Positions 37,090 through 44,925 of a stretch of DNA of 64,000 nucleotides are shown one piece after another (position 1 is the first letter of the stretch; each line of letters opens with the position of its first letter). This stretch comes from JAKQDH01 sp029558835 (lineage in GTDB: Bacteria; Planctomycetota; Phycisphaerae; UBA1845), in assembly GCA_035356615.1 (NCBI GenBank), contig DAOQSN010000003.1, positions 1-64,000 of the forward strand. The letters are read 5' to 3'. The translations under genes and the position numbers were made by a program. The notes under the pieces were generated by a model. The model did not search any database, was not told the origin of the DNA, and was given only the letters and a program-made list of their open reading frames with translations.

Positions 37090-38211
37090 ATGGTCAGCGA
37101 CGACGACATGCTGCCGCTGGTGCGCCCGGGTGCAGACGGCGAGCCGCCGGGGTTCCAACCGCCGGCGTTGCCCGAGCCCGCGGCGGAGGACGATGACGTC
37201 CTCGCCGACGACGGGGAGGAGGCCCCGCCGGTCGTCTTCACCCACCGCATCACCAAGCGCATGGCCGGCGCCCGGCTGGACAAGTTCCTGCGTGAACGCC
37301 ACCCGCGCATCTCCCGGACCACATTGCAGCGCTACATCAAGGAAGGGCAGGTGACGATCGGTGGGGCCGGCGTCAAGCCCAGCTATGAGATCCTCGCGGG
37401 CGACGAAGTCCAGGTCACCCTGCCGCCGCCGCCGACCGTGGACGTGATCCCCGAGGACATTCCGCTGGACATCCTCTATGAAGACCAGTGGCTGATGGTG
37501 ATCAACAAGCAAATCGGCATCGTCTGCCACCCCGGTTTCCCCGGGCAGCACGGGACGATCGCCAACGCCGTGATGTTTCACGCCGGGCGGGTCAGTGCGG
37601 GGAGTGATCCGTTCCGGCCGGGCATCGTGCACCGCCTGGACAAGAACACCACCGGCGTGATGCTTATCGCCAAGTGCGACGAGGCCCACTGGCGCATCTC
37701 ACGCCAGTTCGAGCGCCGCACGACGCAGAAGGAGTACTTCGCCATCTGTGAAGGGCGCATCGCGTTGGATGGCGACGTTATCAACCGGCCGCTGGCGCCG
37801 CATCCCGATACGACCCGGCGCATGGTCCTGGCACGCCCCGGCCCGCTGCCGCGGCAGGCAATGTTCAAGGAGGCCGTTACCGAGTACCGCGTGCTGAAGC
37901 GCTACCGCGGCTTCACCACCGTGGCGTTGTTCCCGAAGACCGGCCGGACGCACCAGCTCCGCGTCCACATGATGTCCATCGGACACCCGATTCTCGGGGA
38001 CACGTACTACGGCGGGCACTGGGTCAGCGAGCGCGACCTTACCGGCGCCGGCGGCACGGAGCCGCTCTGTGAGTTCCAGGCCCTGCACGCCCGGCGCCTG
38101 CGGGTCATGCACCCGTTTCTCGATCAGCCGCTGGAGATTGAAGCCCCGCTGCCCGCGCGGCTGACCCGGATTGTCGAGTTGCTCGAAGCGCACCGGCCCG
38201 CGGAGCGGTGA
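37090..38211 (+). CDS. RluA-family pseudouridine synthase with S4 domain
   Basis: A 373-residue rRNA-modifying enzyme. An acidic N-terminal tail (about 1-55) precedes an S4 RNA-binding domain (RLDKFLRERHPRISRTTLQRYIKEGQVTIGG). The catalytic domain has the signature GIVHRLDKNTTGVMLIAK with Asp184 as nucleophile. KTGRTHQLRVHMMSIGHPILGD is the second family motif. RluA/RluC/RluD members isomerise uridines in 23S rRNA; which site cannot be told. The ATG at 37090 is chosen because upstream codons read through dispersed repeat; the ribosome-binding site (GAGGGT) is distant. It may be transcribed on its own. Confidence 0.9.
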   Translation: MVSDDDMLPLVRPGADGEPPGFQPPALPEPAAEDDDVLADDGEEAPPVVFTHRITKRMAGARLDKFLRERHPRISRTTLQRYIKEGQVTIGGAGVKPSYEILAGDEVQVTLPPPPTVDVIPEDIPLDILYEDQWLMVINKQIGIVCHPGFPGQHGTIANAVMFHAGRVSAGSDPFRPGIVHRLDKNTTGVMLIAKCDEAHWRISRQFERRTTQKEYFAICEGRIALDGDVINRPLAPHPDTTRRMVLARPGPLPRQAMFKEAVTEYRVLKRYRGFTTVALFPKTGRTHQLRVHMMSIGHPILGDTYYGGHWVSERDLTGAGGTEPLCEFQALHARRLRVMHPFLDQPLEIEAPLPARLTRIVELLEAHRPAER

Positions 38212-38265
38212 CGGGCAGGAGGTAACGACGGCAAGGCGCCGCGAACGGCATCAAGACCGCCGTGG

Positions 38266-38284
38266 CACGGGCATCCTGCCCGTG
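38266..38284. terminator. palindromic hairpin between the convergent RluA and propeller-protein genes
   Basis: CACGGGCA and TGCCCGTG form an 8-bp perfect stem with a TCC loop. It is closely related to the hairpin at 36765-36783. Its position between converging genes suits a bidirectional terminator. Confidence 0.45.
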
Positions 38285-38317
38285 GCCGCGCGCGGGTTCG
38301 AGCGTACGGCGGGTGAT

Positions 38318-38340
38318 CCCTCTCCCTCACAGGGAGAGGG
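38318..38340. repeat. dispersed palindrome CCCTCTCCCT / AGGGAGAGGG
   Basis: A perfect 10-bp stem with a CAC loop, followed by GGGTAGGGGTGAGGG. Related copies lie at 47072-47096 and 51095-51117. This is a widespread type of interspersed repeat in high-GC bacteria. Confidence 0.85.
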
Positions 38341-38400
38341 GGTAGGGGTGAGGGTGGCGGAGGCGAGGGCGCGCGGGGCGGCACCGCTGCCTGCGATGTT

Positions 38401-41400
38401 CTATTCTGTCACTACGAAGCTCCGGTGGGCGCGCAGACATACGTACTGCCCGGTGTCCGGGTCGCAGAGGTACATGCGCAGGTCCAGGTGAACCCGCCCG
38501 GCCGGCCCGGTGGTAAACGTGCACAGCGGCGCCTGCGGGCCGGCATAGCCCTCGGTCACCTCGTCGGAGAGCACGTGCGCCAAATAGAAGTGCGGCGGCA
38601 GATCGTCGTCGCCTTCCAGTTGCGGCCGGTAATCCTCCGGGATGTCCACCGCCTGGAAGTGGCCGGTAGCGGCCCAGGCCCCGGTGGACGCCGGTGCGGC
38701 ATCCGAGAATGCGTCGGCGCCGGTGTCGGTGAATGCTGCGAGCATGTACTGATTGACGGCGTCGGTGTCAGCGCGGCAGTGCAGTTCATATGTGGTGTAC
38801 GGTGCAAGAACGCGCACTGCCGCCCGGCGGTTGGGCCGGCGGACCTCGAAAGTCAAATCGGCTTCCGTGCAGAGGGGGCCTTGCGGCGGCAGCAGAACGC
38901 GGGGCTCTCCTTCCGGCAGCGAACCGCCGCCCATGAGCAGGTATCCCTCGCCCCCGCTTGGGCCCGAGAAATTGGCGAAGAAGAGCTGGTAGTCCGTCAG
39001 GTCCACGTCGTCATCGCTGTCGAGATCGGCGGCGCCGCACCCCGGCGGGTAGCCGACCCCTGCGCCGAGCAGGCAGACTGCGAAAGTACCGAAGTCGGCC
39101 AAGTCAACATCGCAGTCGTCGTCGACGTCTCCCGGCAGGGTCAAGGACGTCATCGTCAGTGTCGCCGCGTCGCTGATGACTGAACCGCAATGCCACACGC
39201 GCACGCGATAGTCGCCGGCGTCGGCCGCCCGGGCGTCGGCAATCACCAGCGTGGGCGTTGTCGCTCCGGAGATGACGCTGCCGTAGCCGGTCGGACCGTC
39301 GAACAACGGTGTGCTATCGCGGTACCATTGATACTCCAAGGGTCCGCACCCGCATGCGTCGACGGCGAATGAGGGCGTGCCGCACGCCTCGACGGCCTGA
39401 TCGTCTGGCTGGGTCACCCGTGGTGGCGCTGCGTCGTTCCATCGCGCGATATGTCGCGCCGGGAGTCCTCCAGAGGTCACGAACTGGCCGCCGGCGAACA
39501 GGGCCGGCAGATGCGGCGCGCAGTCTGCTTCGGGGTAGACCGTCAAGGCACGCACACAGTTGTTCATCCCCGACCCCAGTGGGTGCCAGGCGCTGCCGTC
39601 CCAGCGGGCGATCCTGTCGCATGGACCACCGCTGGCGCTCATGAAGTCGCCGCCTGCGATCAACTCGCCGTTGAAGACCGCAAGGGCACGCAGAGCGTCG
39701 TTCGTCCCCGACCCCACTGGCTGCCAGGTGCTCCCGTTCCAGCAGGCGATGTAGTTGCACGTCACGCCGCCAGCGGTCGTGAAACTACCTCCCGCGATCA
39801 GCTCGCCGTTGTAGACCCTCAGCGCGTACACATAACCGTTCATCCCCGACCCCAGCGGCTGCCAGGTGCTACCGTTCCAGCGGGCGATCCGGTTGCACGG
39901 CACGCCGCCAGCCGTCGTGAAACCGCCCCCCGCGATCAAATCACCGTTGTGGGCCGTTAGGGCGGTCACGGCGCCGCTGTTCATCCCCGACCCCAGCGGC
40001 TGCCAGACGGCGCCGTCCCAGCGGGCGATGTAGAGGCACGACACGCCGCCGGCGGTCGTGAACCAGCCCCCCGCAATCAGCTCGCCATTGTAGACCCTCA
40101 GGGCGTACACATCACCGTTCATCCCCGACCCCAGCGGATGCCAGGTGCTACCGTTCCAGCGGGCGATCCGGTTGCACGGCACGCCGCCCGCCGTCGTGAA
40201 ACCGCCCCCCGCGATCAAATCGCCGTTGTAGACCGACAGGGCTTGCACGTATGGGTAACTGCCGCCCATCCCCGATCCCAGCGGTTGCCAGTCCAAACCA
40301 TCCCATTGGGCGATGTAGTTCACGTCCAGCCCGCCCGCATGTCGGAGTTCGCCGCCCACCATGAGCACGGGCGGTTGCGGACCAGCGCCATCACGGTCCC
40401 ACACAGTCATCGCCAGCACACGACCGTCCAAGCCCAGGTACCCATCCGGAAACTGCTCCACCCAGCCGAGGCAGGGACACCCCGGCTGGCACTCGTCGGG
40501 CACGCCGTCACCCTGGCAATCCTCGCTAGTTCCCGCATGGATATCGCAACAGTCGCGTACGCCGTTCTGATTGCAGTCCGCCCACCAGCATTCCGGTTCG
40601 CACTCATCCGGGACGTCATTCTCGTTGCAGTCGTCGCTCAGCCCGGAGCCGATGTCGCAACAGTCGCTTTTCCCGTTCTGATTGCAGTCCTCCCAGCATT
40701 CCGGCTCGCACTCGTCCGGTACGCCGCTGACGTTACAGTCTAGGCTGGTGCCGTGGTAGATATCGCAACTGTCTGGGGTGTCGTTGTCGTTGCAGTCCGG
40801 CTGCGGCATGTAGCCCTCGAAATCAGCGGCCATGTAGGACTGCGTGTCACAAGCCAAGCTGCTCGAGAGCCCACCATACGGGCTGTCGCTGTAGATCACC
40901 ACGTCGCGCACGTAGTATGGCCCATCGATGCCGCGTTGCCCGATCAGGGTACCGTTGAAGGTGAGCGTCAAGCTCTCGACGGCGCCGCCGGTTAGGTACT
41001 GGGTGCCGTATGCGAACTGGAGGTGCTCCCCACATGGGCCAACCAGCCGAACGTCATAGATGTACACGCGCGTATCGGTGACGAGGACGCCGAGATCGAC
41101 GCGAAGTTGGTCGAACAGCCCGTTGCCGTTGCTGTCGATCCCGGCGTCGGAATTGACGCCCGTGAGCTGAATCGCCGGATGCTCGAACGACGCAACCAGC
41201 CACGCTTGGGTTGGCTGCGAGCCGTCCTGAACCAAGTCGGTCGGCATCGCGCCGGACTCGCTCCAAAGGACCAGTTCGGCCTGGGTGATCGTATAGGGCG
41301 CGTCCTCGTTGATGTTGGTGATATCCTCGGCTGAAATCTGGGCCGACACGGTCGTCGAGCCGACCGGTAGTGAGGCTGTGCCGTGTCCCTGGAGCGTCTG

Positions 41401-42375
41401 TCCCAAGGCCGTTTCGAGCGTCACGTGCAGCGCGTACTCTCCGGCGACGAATACAGTAACCGGAGCTGTGATGGCGAGGAACTCGTACAGCCCGTTACCG
41501 TTCGTGTCGACTCCGGCATCGCCGAGGAGCGTCGAGTCGAACGTCGCGGTGGGTACCACCACCTCGAGCTGCGCGGCCACGTGCCGCAGGAAGCTGTGCC
41601 CCATGCTGGTCGTGCCGGTGATCTCGGCCATGGCGGTGTACTGCCCGACCTCGTTGGCTTGGAAGACCGCGCTATAGAGCCCGTCACCGACAGTGTCATC
41701 GGCGTTCAGGCCGTCGTCCAGCAGCACCAAGGGGATCACATCGCCCGCCGGTGGCATAAGATTGACTGTCACCGTGGCGCCCACGACTGGCGTCGAGTTC
41801 TCGTACACCGCGGCCACGACGACACTGTACTTACCCTGGACCAGGATCGCGTCGGTCATGAACAGAGCGGCCGCAACGGGGCTGTCCGTCGTGACCTGAG
41901 TGATTACCGCGACGTCCTGCGTCAGCCCGCTGCCTGCGAAGCTCACCACATAGCTGCCTGGACCAAGAGCCGGGAAAACGTACACGTGGTGATACCCCGG
42001 GGCGCTGGCGGGCATGATCATGAAACTATCGGGCTCGTCAGTACCCTCGAAGTCGCCGTATTCGCCACCGAAATTGGCGATTGTCTGCGGATCGAGTATC
42101 TCGCTGTTGGGCCCGGTGATGCTCGTCGTCAGCGCTCCGCCCGAGGACGTGATCTGCACGTAGATCACCGTGCAGTCGTCGATGGCGAAGGAGGCGGTCT
42201 CGCTGGGCACCTCGGGAGCCAGATGCTCCACCGCGGTCTGAGTTCTCTGCAAGGCCACCAAAACGTCGGGGTCCTGCGCTCGAGCGGCGCCCGTACCCGC
42301 AGCCGACGTCGCAGCGAGCACGACACCCACCGTCAAAGTCAATCGCGCCCATCGGGAACTTCCCACTGCCTTCAT
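38401..42375 (-). CDS. giant secreted protein with beta-propeller repeats, EF-hand-rich repeats, Ig-like domain and dockerin
   Basis: A 1324-residue exported protein with signal peptide (RLTLTVGVVLAATSAAGTGAA). In order: an N-terminal beta-rich region to about 250, carbohydrate-binding-like Ig domains, then Asp/Cys-rich repeats such as DCNQNGKSDCCDI and NDVPDECEPEC near 545-660 (calcium-binding, thrombospondin-3-like). Next are seven repeats of about 46 residues (LIAGGGFTTAGGVPCNRIAR, then WNGSTWQPLGSGMN), predicted to be a seven-bladed propeller (about 665-1000). An Ig-like domain follows, then dockerin type I (PGDVDDDCDVDLADFGTFAV, DLDSDDDVDLTDYQLFF), then a C-terminal beta domain. It starts inside the stop of the upstream small lipoprotein (ATGA overlap) and is the last gene of a coupled operon. 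Confidence 0.85.
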   Translation of the reverse strand: MKAVGSSRWARLTLTVGVVLAATSAAGTGAARAQDPDVLVALQRTQTAVEHLAPEVPSETASFAIDDCTVIYVQITSSGGALTTSITGPNSEILDPQTIANFGGEYGDFEGTDEPDSFMIMPASAPGYHHVYVFPALGPGSYVVSFAGSGLTQDVAVITQVTTDSPVAAALFMTDAILVQGKYSVVVAAVYENSTPVVGATVTVNLMPPAGDVIPLVLLDDGLNADDTVGDGLYSAVFQANEVGQYTAMAEITGTTSMGHSFLRHVAAQLEVVVPTATFDSTLLGDAGVDTNGNGLYEFLAITAPVTVFVAGEYALHVTLETALGQTLQGHGTASLPVGSTTVSAQISAEDITNINEDAPYTITQAELVLWSESGAMPTDLVQDGSQPTQAWLVASFEHPAIQLTGVNSDAGIDSNGNGLFDQLRVDLGVLVTDTRVYIYDVRLVGPCGEHLQFAYGTQYLTGGAVESLTLTFNGTLIGQRGIDGPYYVRDVVIYSDSPYGGLSSSLACDTQSYMAADFEGYMPQPDCNDNDTPDSCDIYHGTSLDCNVSGVPDECEPECWEDCNQNGKSDCCDIGSGLSDDCNENDVPDECEPECWWADCNQNGVRDCCDIHAGTSEDCQGDGVPDECQPGCPCLGWVEQFPDGYLGLDGRVLAMTVWDRDGAGPQPPVLMVGGELRHAGGLDVNYIAQWDGLDWQPLGSGMGGSYPYVQALSVYNGDLIAGGGFTTAGGVPCNRIARWNGSTWHPLGSGMNGDVYALRVYNGELIAGGWFTTAGGVSCLYIARWDGAVWQPLGSGMNSGAVTALTAHNGDLIAGGGFTTAGGVPCNRIARWNGSTWQPLGSGMNGYVYALRVYNGELIAGGSFTTAGGVTCNYIACWNGSTWQPVGSGTNDALRALAVFNGELIAGGDFMSASGGPCDRIARWDGSAWHPLGSGMNNCVRALTVYPEADCAPHLPALFAGGQFVTSGGLPARHIARWNDAAPPRVTQPDDQAVEACGTPSFAVDACGCGPLEYQWYRDSTPLFDGPTGYGSVISGATTPTLVIADARAADAGDYRVRVWHCGSVISDAATLTMTSLTLPGDVDDDCDVDLADFGTFAVCLLGAGVGYPPGCGAADLDSDDDVDLTDYQLFFANFSGPSGGEGYLLMGGGSLPEGEPRVLLPPQGPLCTEADLTFEVRRPNRRAAVRVLAPYTTYELHCRADTDAVNQYMLAAFTDTGADAFSDAAPASTGAWAATGHFQAVDIPEDYRPQLEGDDDLPPHFYLAHVLSDEVTEGYAGPQAPLCTFTTGPAGRVHLDLRMYLCDPDTGQYVCLRAHRSFVVTE
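39530..40300 (-). repeat. tandem 138-bp repeats encoding propeller blades
   Basis: At least five consecutive units of about 138 bases are highly similar at DNA level; for example the blocks around 39880 and 40160 differ at few positions. Each encodes one 46-residue blade. The similarity suggests recent expansion or gene conversion. Confidence 0.8.
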
Positions 42376-43103
42376 TGGTCATCCCCCTGCTTCAGGTTTG
42401 TAGGGACGATGCAAAGCTTGGCCTCCGAAACGTAGACTACGTACCGCTCGTCGTAGGACCAGCACGGCGCGGGTATCCACATCTCGGGGGGAGGCAGCGC
42501 CACCGGCTTGCCCACGCGGGTTCCATCGGAGCGCTCGAAGACCTCGTGGTACTGCTCCTCGTAAGACCACCCGCCCCCCCCGATGAACGGAACTGGGGAA
42601 AGCGAGAAATGCTGCTTCCGCTTCGCCGAGAACACCGCCACGTACCGCCCGGACGGCGATGCCACCGCGTTGACCACTGTGGGCTTGGCCGTCGACAGGA
42701 CTCGCCCCTGGAACTTCAATGTGCCGCTCGGAAGATCGAACGCAAACGGGTCGATCGTTTGAGCTTCAGCCCTGCAGTCGCAGACGACGCCCGTCGCTGC
42801 CGTCCACGCCGCTGCCCCCACGGGCTCCAGCCGCTCTGCTCCCGGCTGATAGCGGTAGATTACGCTGTCGGGTGGCGGCACACTCGCAGCGAGATCCGCA
42901 CCGGCCGCTTCCGTCGGCGTCACGGTGCGCAGGAGCAGGTCGGCCGCGTCGGGTGAGGAGCCGCGGAGCAGGAGCTGGTACGCGTCCTCCCAGCCCGGCG
43001 TGTCATAGACCGGCAGGTCGGGCGCACGCCGTCTGCAACTTGCGCCCAGCAGCAAGCCGCCCACGGTCAACACCACCACCAGCAGTACGTCTCGGAACGC
43101 CAT
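42372..43103 (-). CDS. small exported protein, probable lipoprotein, paralog 3
   Basis: 243 residues. The N-terminus MAFRDVLLVVVLTVGG then LLLGASCRRR is a signal peptide ending in a Cys (ASC), a plausible though imperfect lipobox. The body ends with a beta-rich part (SPSGRYVAVFSAKR, SYDERYVVYVSEAKLCIVP) that resembles WD40/TolB-like propeller blades. I recognise no named family. It is one of three tandem paralogs sharing about half their residues. Its stop overlaps the start of the propeller-protein gene (ATGA). Confidence 0.75.
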   Translation of the reverse strand: MAFRDVLLVVVLTVGGLLLGASCRRRAPDLPVYDTPGWEDAYQLLLRGSSPDAADLLLRTVTPTEAAGADLAASVPPPDSVIYRYQPGAERLEPVGAAAWTAATGVVCDCRAEAQTIDPFAFDLPSGTLKFQGRVLSTAKPTVVNAVASPSGRYVAVFSAKRKQHFSLSPVPFIGGGGWSYEEQYHEVFERSDGTRVGKPVALPPPEMWIPAPCWSYDERYVVYVSEAKLCIVPTNLKQGDDQ

Positions 43104-43107
43104 GATT

Positions 43108-43287
43108 TCACCTCGGTTTCAGGTCGCCATTGGCGCGCTCGACGTTAATCAACCACGGACCGACCGTCGCAGCCACACCGGTGTCCGCGACACTCGCGTG
43201 GTTTCGCCCGGCGTTCCGGCGACGGTGACGCCTACTGCCAAGGTCAGTCTCGGGCCTCGGGAACTTCCCATCGCCTTCATCGGTCAT
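43108..43287 (-). CDS. 59-codon junction ORF created by tandem duplication (second)
   Basis: It starts at an ATGA overlap with the stop of paralog 2 and ends 4 bases before the start of paralog 3. The first third comes from the other frame of the propeller-gene start. The last 32 residues (GRNHASVADTGVAATVGPWL, then INVERANGDLKPR) are the lipase-gene C-terminus. It is open and coupled, but most likely a duplication by-product; whether it is translated is unknown. Confidence 0.4.
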   Translation of the reverse strand: MTDEGDGKFPRPETDLGSRRHRRRNAGRNHASVADTGVAATVGPWLINVERANGDLKPR

Positions 43288-44018
43288 TCTCCTCTCTCTA
43301 CGTCCGTAGGGACGATGCAAAGGATGATGCCGGCAGAATCGCGGTAGACCACATACCGTTCGTCGCAGGACCAGCAGGCCATCGTCCCCCAGTTGACCGA
43401 GCTCAGCGGCAGCGCCACCGCCGCGCCGAGGCGGGTTCCGTCGGAACGTTTGAGCACTTCGTGATAGTGTTGCTCGATGCACCCGCCTCCGCCCATAAAA
43501 GGAACCGGCGAAAACGAATGACGCCGCGTCCGCTCACCCGAGACCACGGCCACGTACCGCCCGGACGGCGAGGGCACCACGTTCGCGAGCGAGGGCTTGG
43601 CCGTCGTTACGGCTCGGCCTTGAAACGTCAACGTGTCGCTCTGATAATCGACCCCGAACGGATCAATCGGTTGGGCCTCCTGGGCCACACAATCGCAAAC
43701 CTCCCCGGTCGCCGCCGTCCAGGCCGAAGCGCGCACGGTCTCCAGCCGTTGTGCTCCGGGCTGATAACGGTAGATCACGCTGTCGGGAGACGGCGCACTC
43801 GTCACCCGATGGGCTGCGACTGGTTCCGGCACCGCAAACGCGCGCAGCAGCAGGTCGGTGCTCCCGGGAGCGGAGCTGCGCAGCACGAATTGGCCAGCCC
43901 CCCCCCAGTCCGCAGTGTCGTAAACCGGCAGGTCCGGCGCGCGCCGCCTGCAACTCGCGCCCAGTAGCAGGCCGCCGAGGCTCAACAAGACCACCATCAA
44001 GATGTCTCGGAAAGCCAT
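43284..44018 (-). CDS. small exported protein, probable lipoprotein, paralog 2
   Basis: 244 residues, with the same layout as its neighbours: MAFRDILMVVLLSLGG then LLLGASCRRR, RAPDLPVYDT, VIYRYQPGAQRLE, SPSGRYVAVVSGE and a final SCDERYVVYRDSAGIILCIVP. The Cys of LLLGASC would be lipidated if the signal is processed by signal peptidase II. The repeated SPSGRYVAV and DERYVVY strands suggest a small beta-propeller-like or beta-sandwich domain. Function unknown. Its stop overlaps the start of a junction ORF, keeping translation coupled. Confidence 0.75.
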   Translation of the reverse strand: MAFRDILMVVLLSLGGLLLGASCRRRAPDLPVYDTADWGGAGQFVLRSSAPGSTDLLLRAFAVPEPVAAHRVTSAPSPDSVIYRYQPGAQRLETVRASAWTAATGEVCDCVAQEAQPIDPFGVDYQSDTLTFQGRAVTTAKPSLANVVPSPSGRYVAVVSGERTRRHSFSPVPFMGGGGCIEQHYHEVLKRSDGTRLGAAVALPLSSVNWGTMACWSCDERYVVYRDSAGIILCIVPTDVERGE

Positions 44019-44022
44019 GATT

Positions 44023-44202
44023 TCACCTCGGTTTCAGGTCGCCATTGGCGCGCTCGACGTTAATCAACCACGGAGCCACATTCGCGACCACGCCGGCGTC
44101 CGCGACACTCACGTGGTTTCGCTCGGCGTCGCGGCGAGCACCACGCCTACTGTCAGGGTCGCCCTCGGACATCCGGAACTTCCCATTGCCTCCGTCGGTC
44201 AT
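44023..44202 (-). CDS. 59-codon junction ORF created by tandem duplication (first)
   Basis: As for the other junction ORF: the ATG overlaps the stop of paralog 1, and the end (VSVADAGVVANVAPWLINVE) is the C-terminal fragment of the lipase-like gene. The propeller-gene signal sequence is readable in another frame at its beginning. Both junction ORFs have exactly the same length, which could reflect selection for coupling or simply the shared origin. Confidence 0.4.
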   Translation of the reverse strand: MTDGGNGKFRMSEGDPDSRRGARRDAERNHVSVADAGVVANVAPWLINVERANGDLKPR

Positions 44203-44921
44203 TCGCCCTTCTTTACGTTCGCAGGGACAATGCAAAGCTTGCCATCTGAAGCGTAGACTACATGCCGCTCGTCGCAGGACCAGCAGGCTATCGCCCCCCC
44301 CATGTACATGGCCTTGGGCAGGGTCACCACCCGGCCGACGCGGGTTCCGTCGGAACGCCTGAACAACTCGTGGTAGTACTGCCAACCGACTGTGTCCCCC
44401 ACCCCCGAAAACGAGACCGGCGCAAGCCCGTTACGCCGCAGCCTCTTGGCCGAAAGCACCGCCACGTACCGCCCGGACGGCGATGTCCGCGCCGTCAGCA
44501 CTTTGGCACCGCCCGTCGTCAGGGCTCGGCCTTGAAACGTCAGGGTATGGGTCCGGTAGTCGAACACCAACGGGTCGATCGCCCCCTGCGTCGCCGAGTC
44601 GCAGATTGCTCCCGTCGCTGCCGTCCACGCCGCAGCCCCCACGGGCTCCAACCGGTCTGCTCCGGGCTCATAGCGGTAGATCACGCGGTCGGTCGGCGCG
44701 CTGCCCGCGGCGTCGGGCGAGCGCCTTTCCGCCTCCGTCAAGGTGCGAAGCAGCAGGTCGGTGCTGTCGGGTGCGGAACTGCGGAGCAGGAGCCGCGACG
44801 CACCCTCCCAATCCGGGGTGTCATAGACCTGCAGATCCGGAGGGCGCTGCCTGCAACTCGCGCCCAGCAACAGCCCGCCCAGGCTCAGCAAGACCGTCGC
44901 CAGGATGTCTCGGAACGCCAT
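44199..44921 (-). CDS. small exported protein, probable lipoprotein, paralog 1
   Basis: 240 residues: MAFRDILATVLLSLGG then LLLGASCRQR, PDLQVYDTPDWEGASRLLLR, VIYRYEPGADRLEPVGAAAW, SPSGRYVAVLSAKR and SCDERHVVYASDGKLCIVP. It begins 4 bases after the lipase-like gene ends. It is closest to paralog 3 in the RLEPVGAAAWTAATG stretch, suggesting gene conversion or the order of duplication. No enzyme motif is visible. The context suggests a surface partner of the lipase-like and propeller proteins. Confidence 0.75.
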   Translation of the reverse strand: MAFRDILATVLLSLGGLLLGASCRQRPPDLQVYDTPDWEGASRLLLRSSAPDSTDLLLRTLTEAERRSPDAAGSAPTDRVIYRYEPGADRLEPVGAAAWTAATGAICDSATQGAIDPLVFDYRTHTLTFQGRALTTGGAKVLTARTSPSGRYVAVLSAKRLRRNGLAPVSFSGVGDTVGWQYYHELFRRSDGTRVGRVVTLPKAMYMGGAIACWSCDERHVVYASDGKLCIVPANVKKGE

Positions 44922-44925
44922 GATT

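Noticed and set aside
38171..38491. A small plus-strand protein containing GTGILPV
   Set aside because: That peptide is the usual artefact of translating dispersed palindromic repeats; the frame overlaps the end of RluA and the propeller gene.
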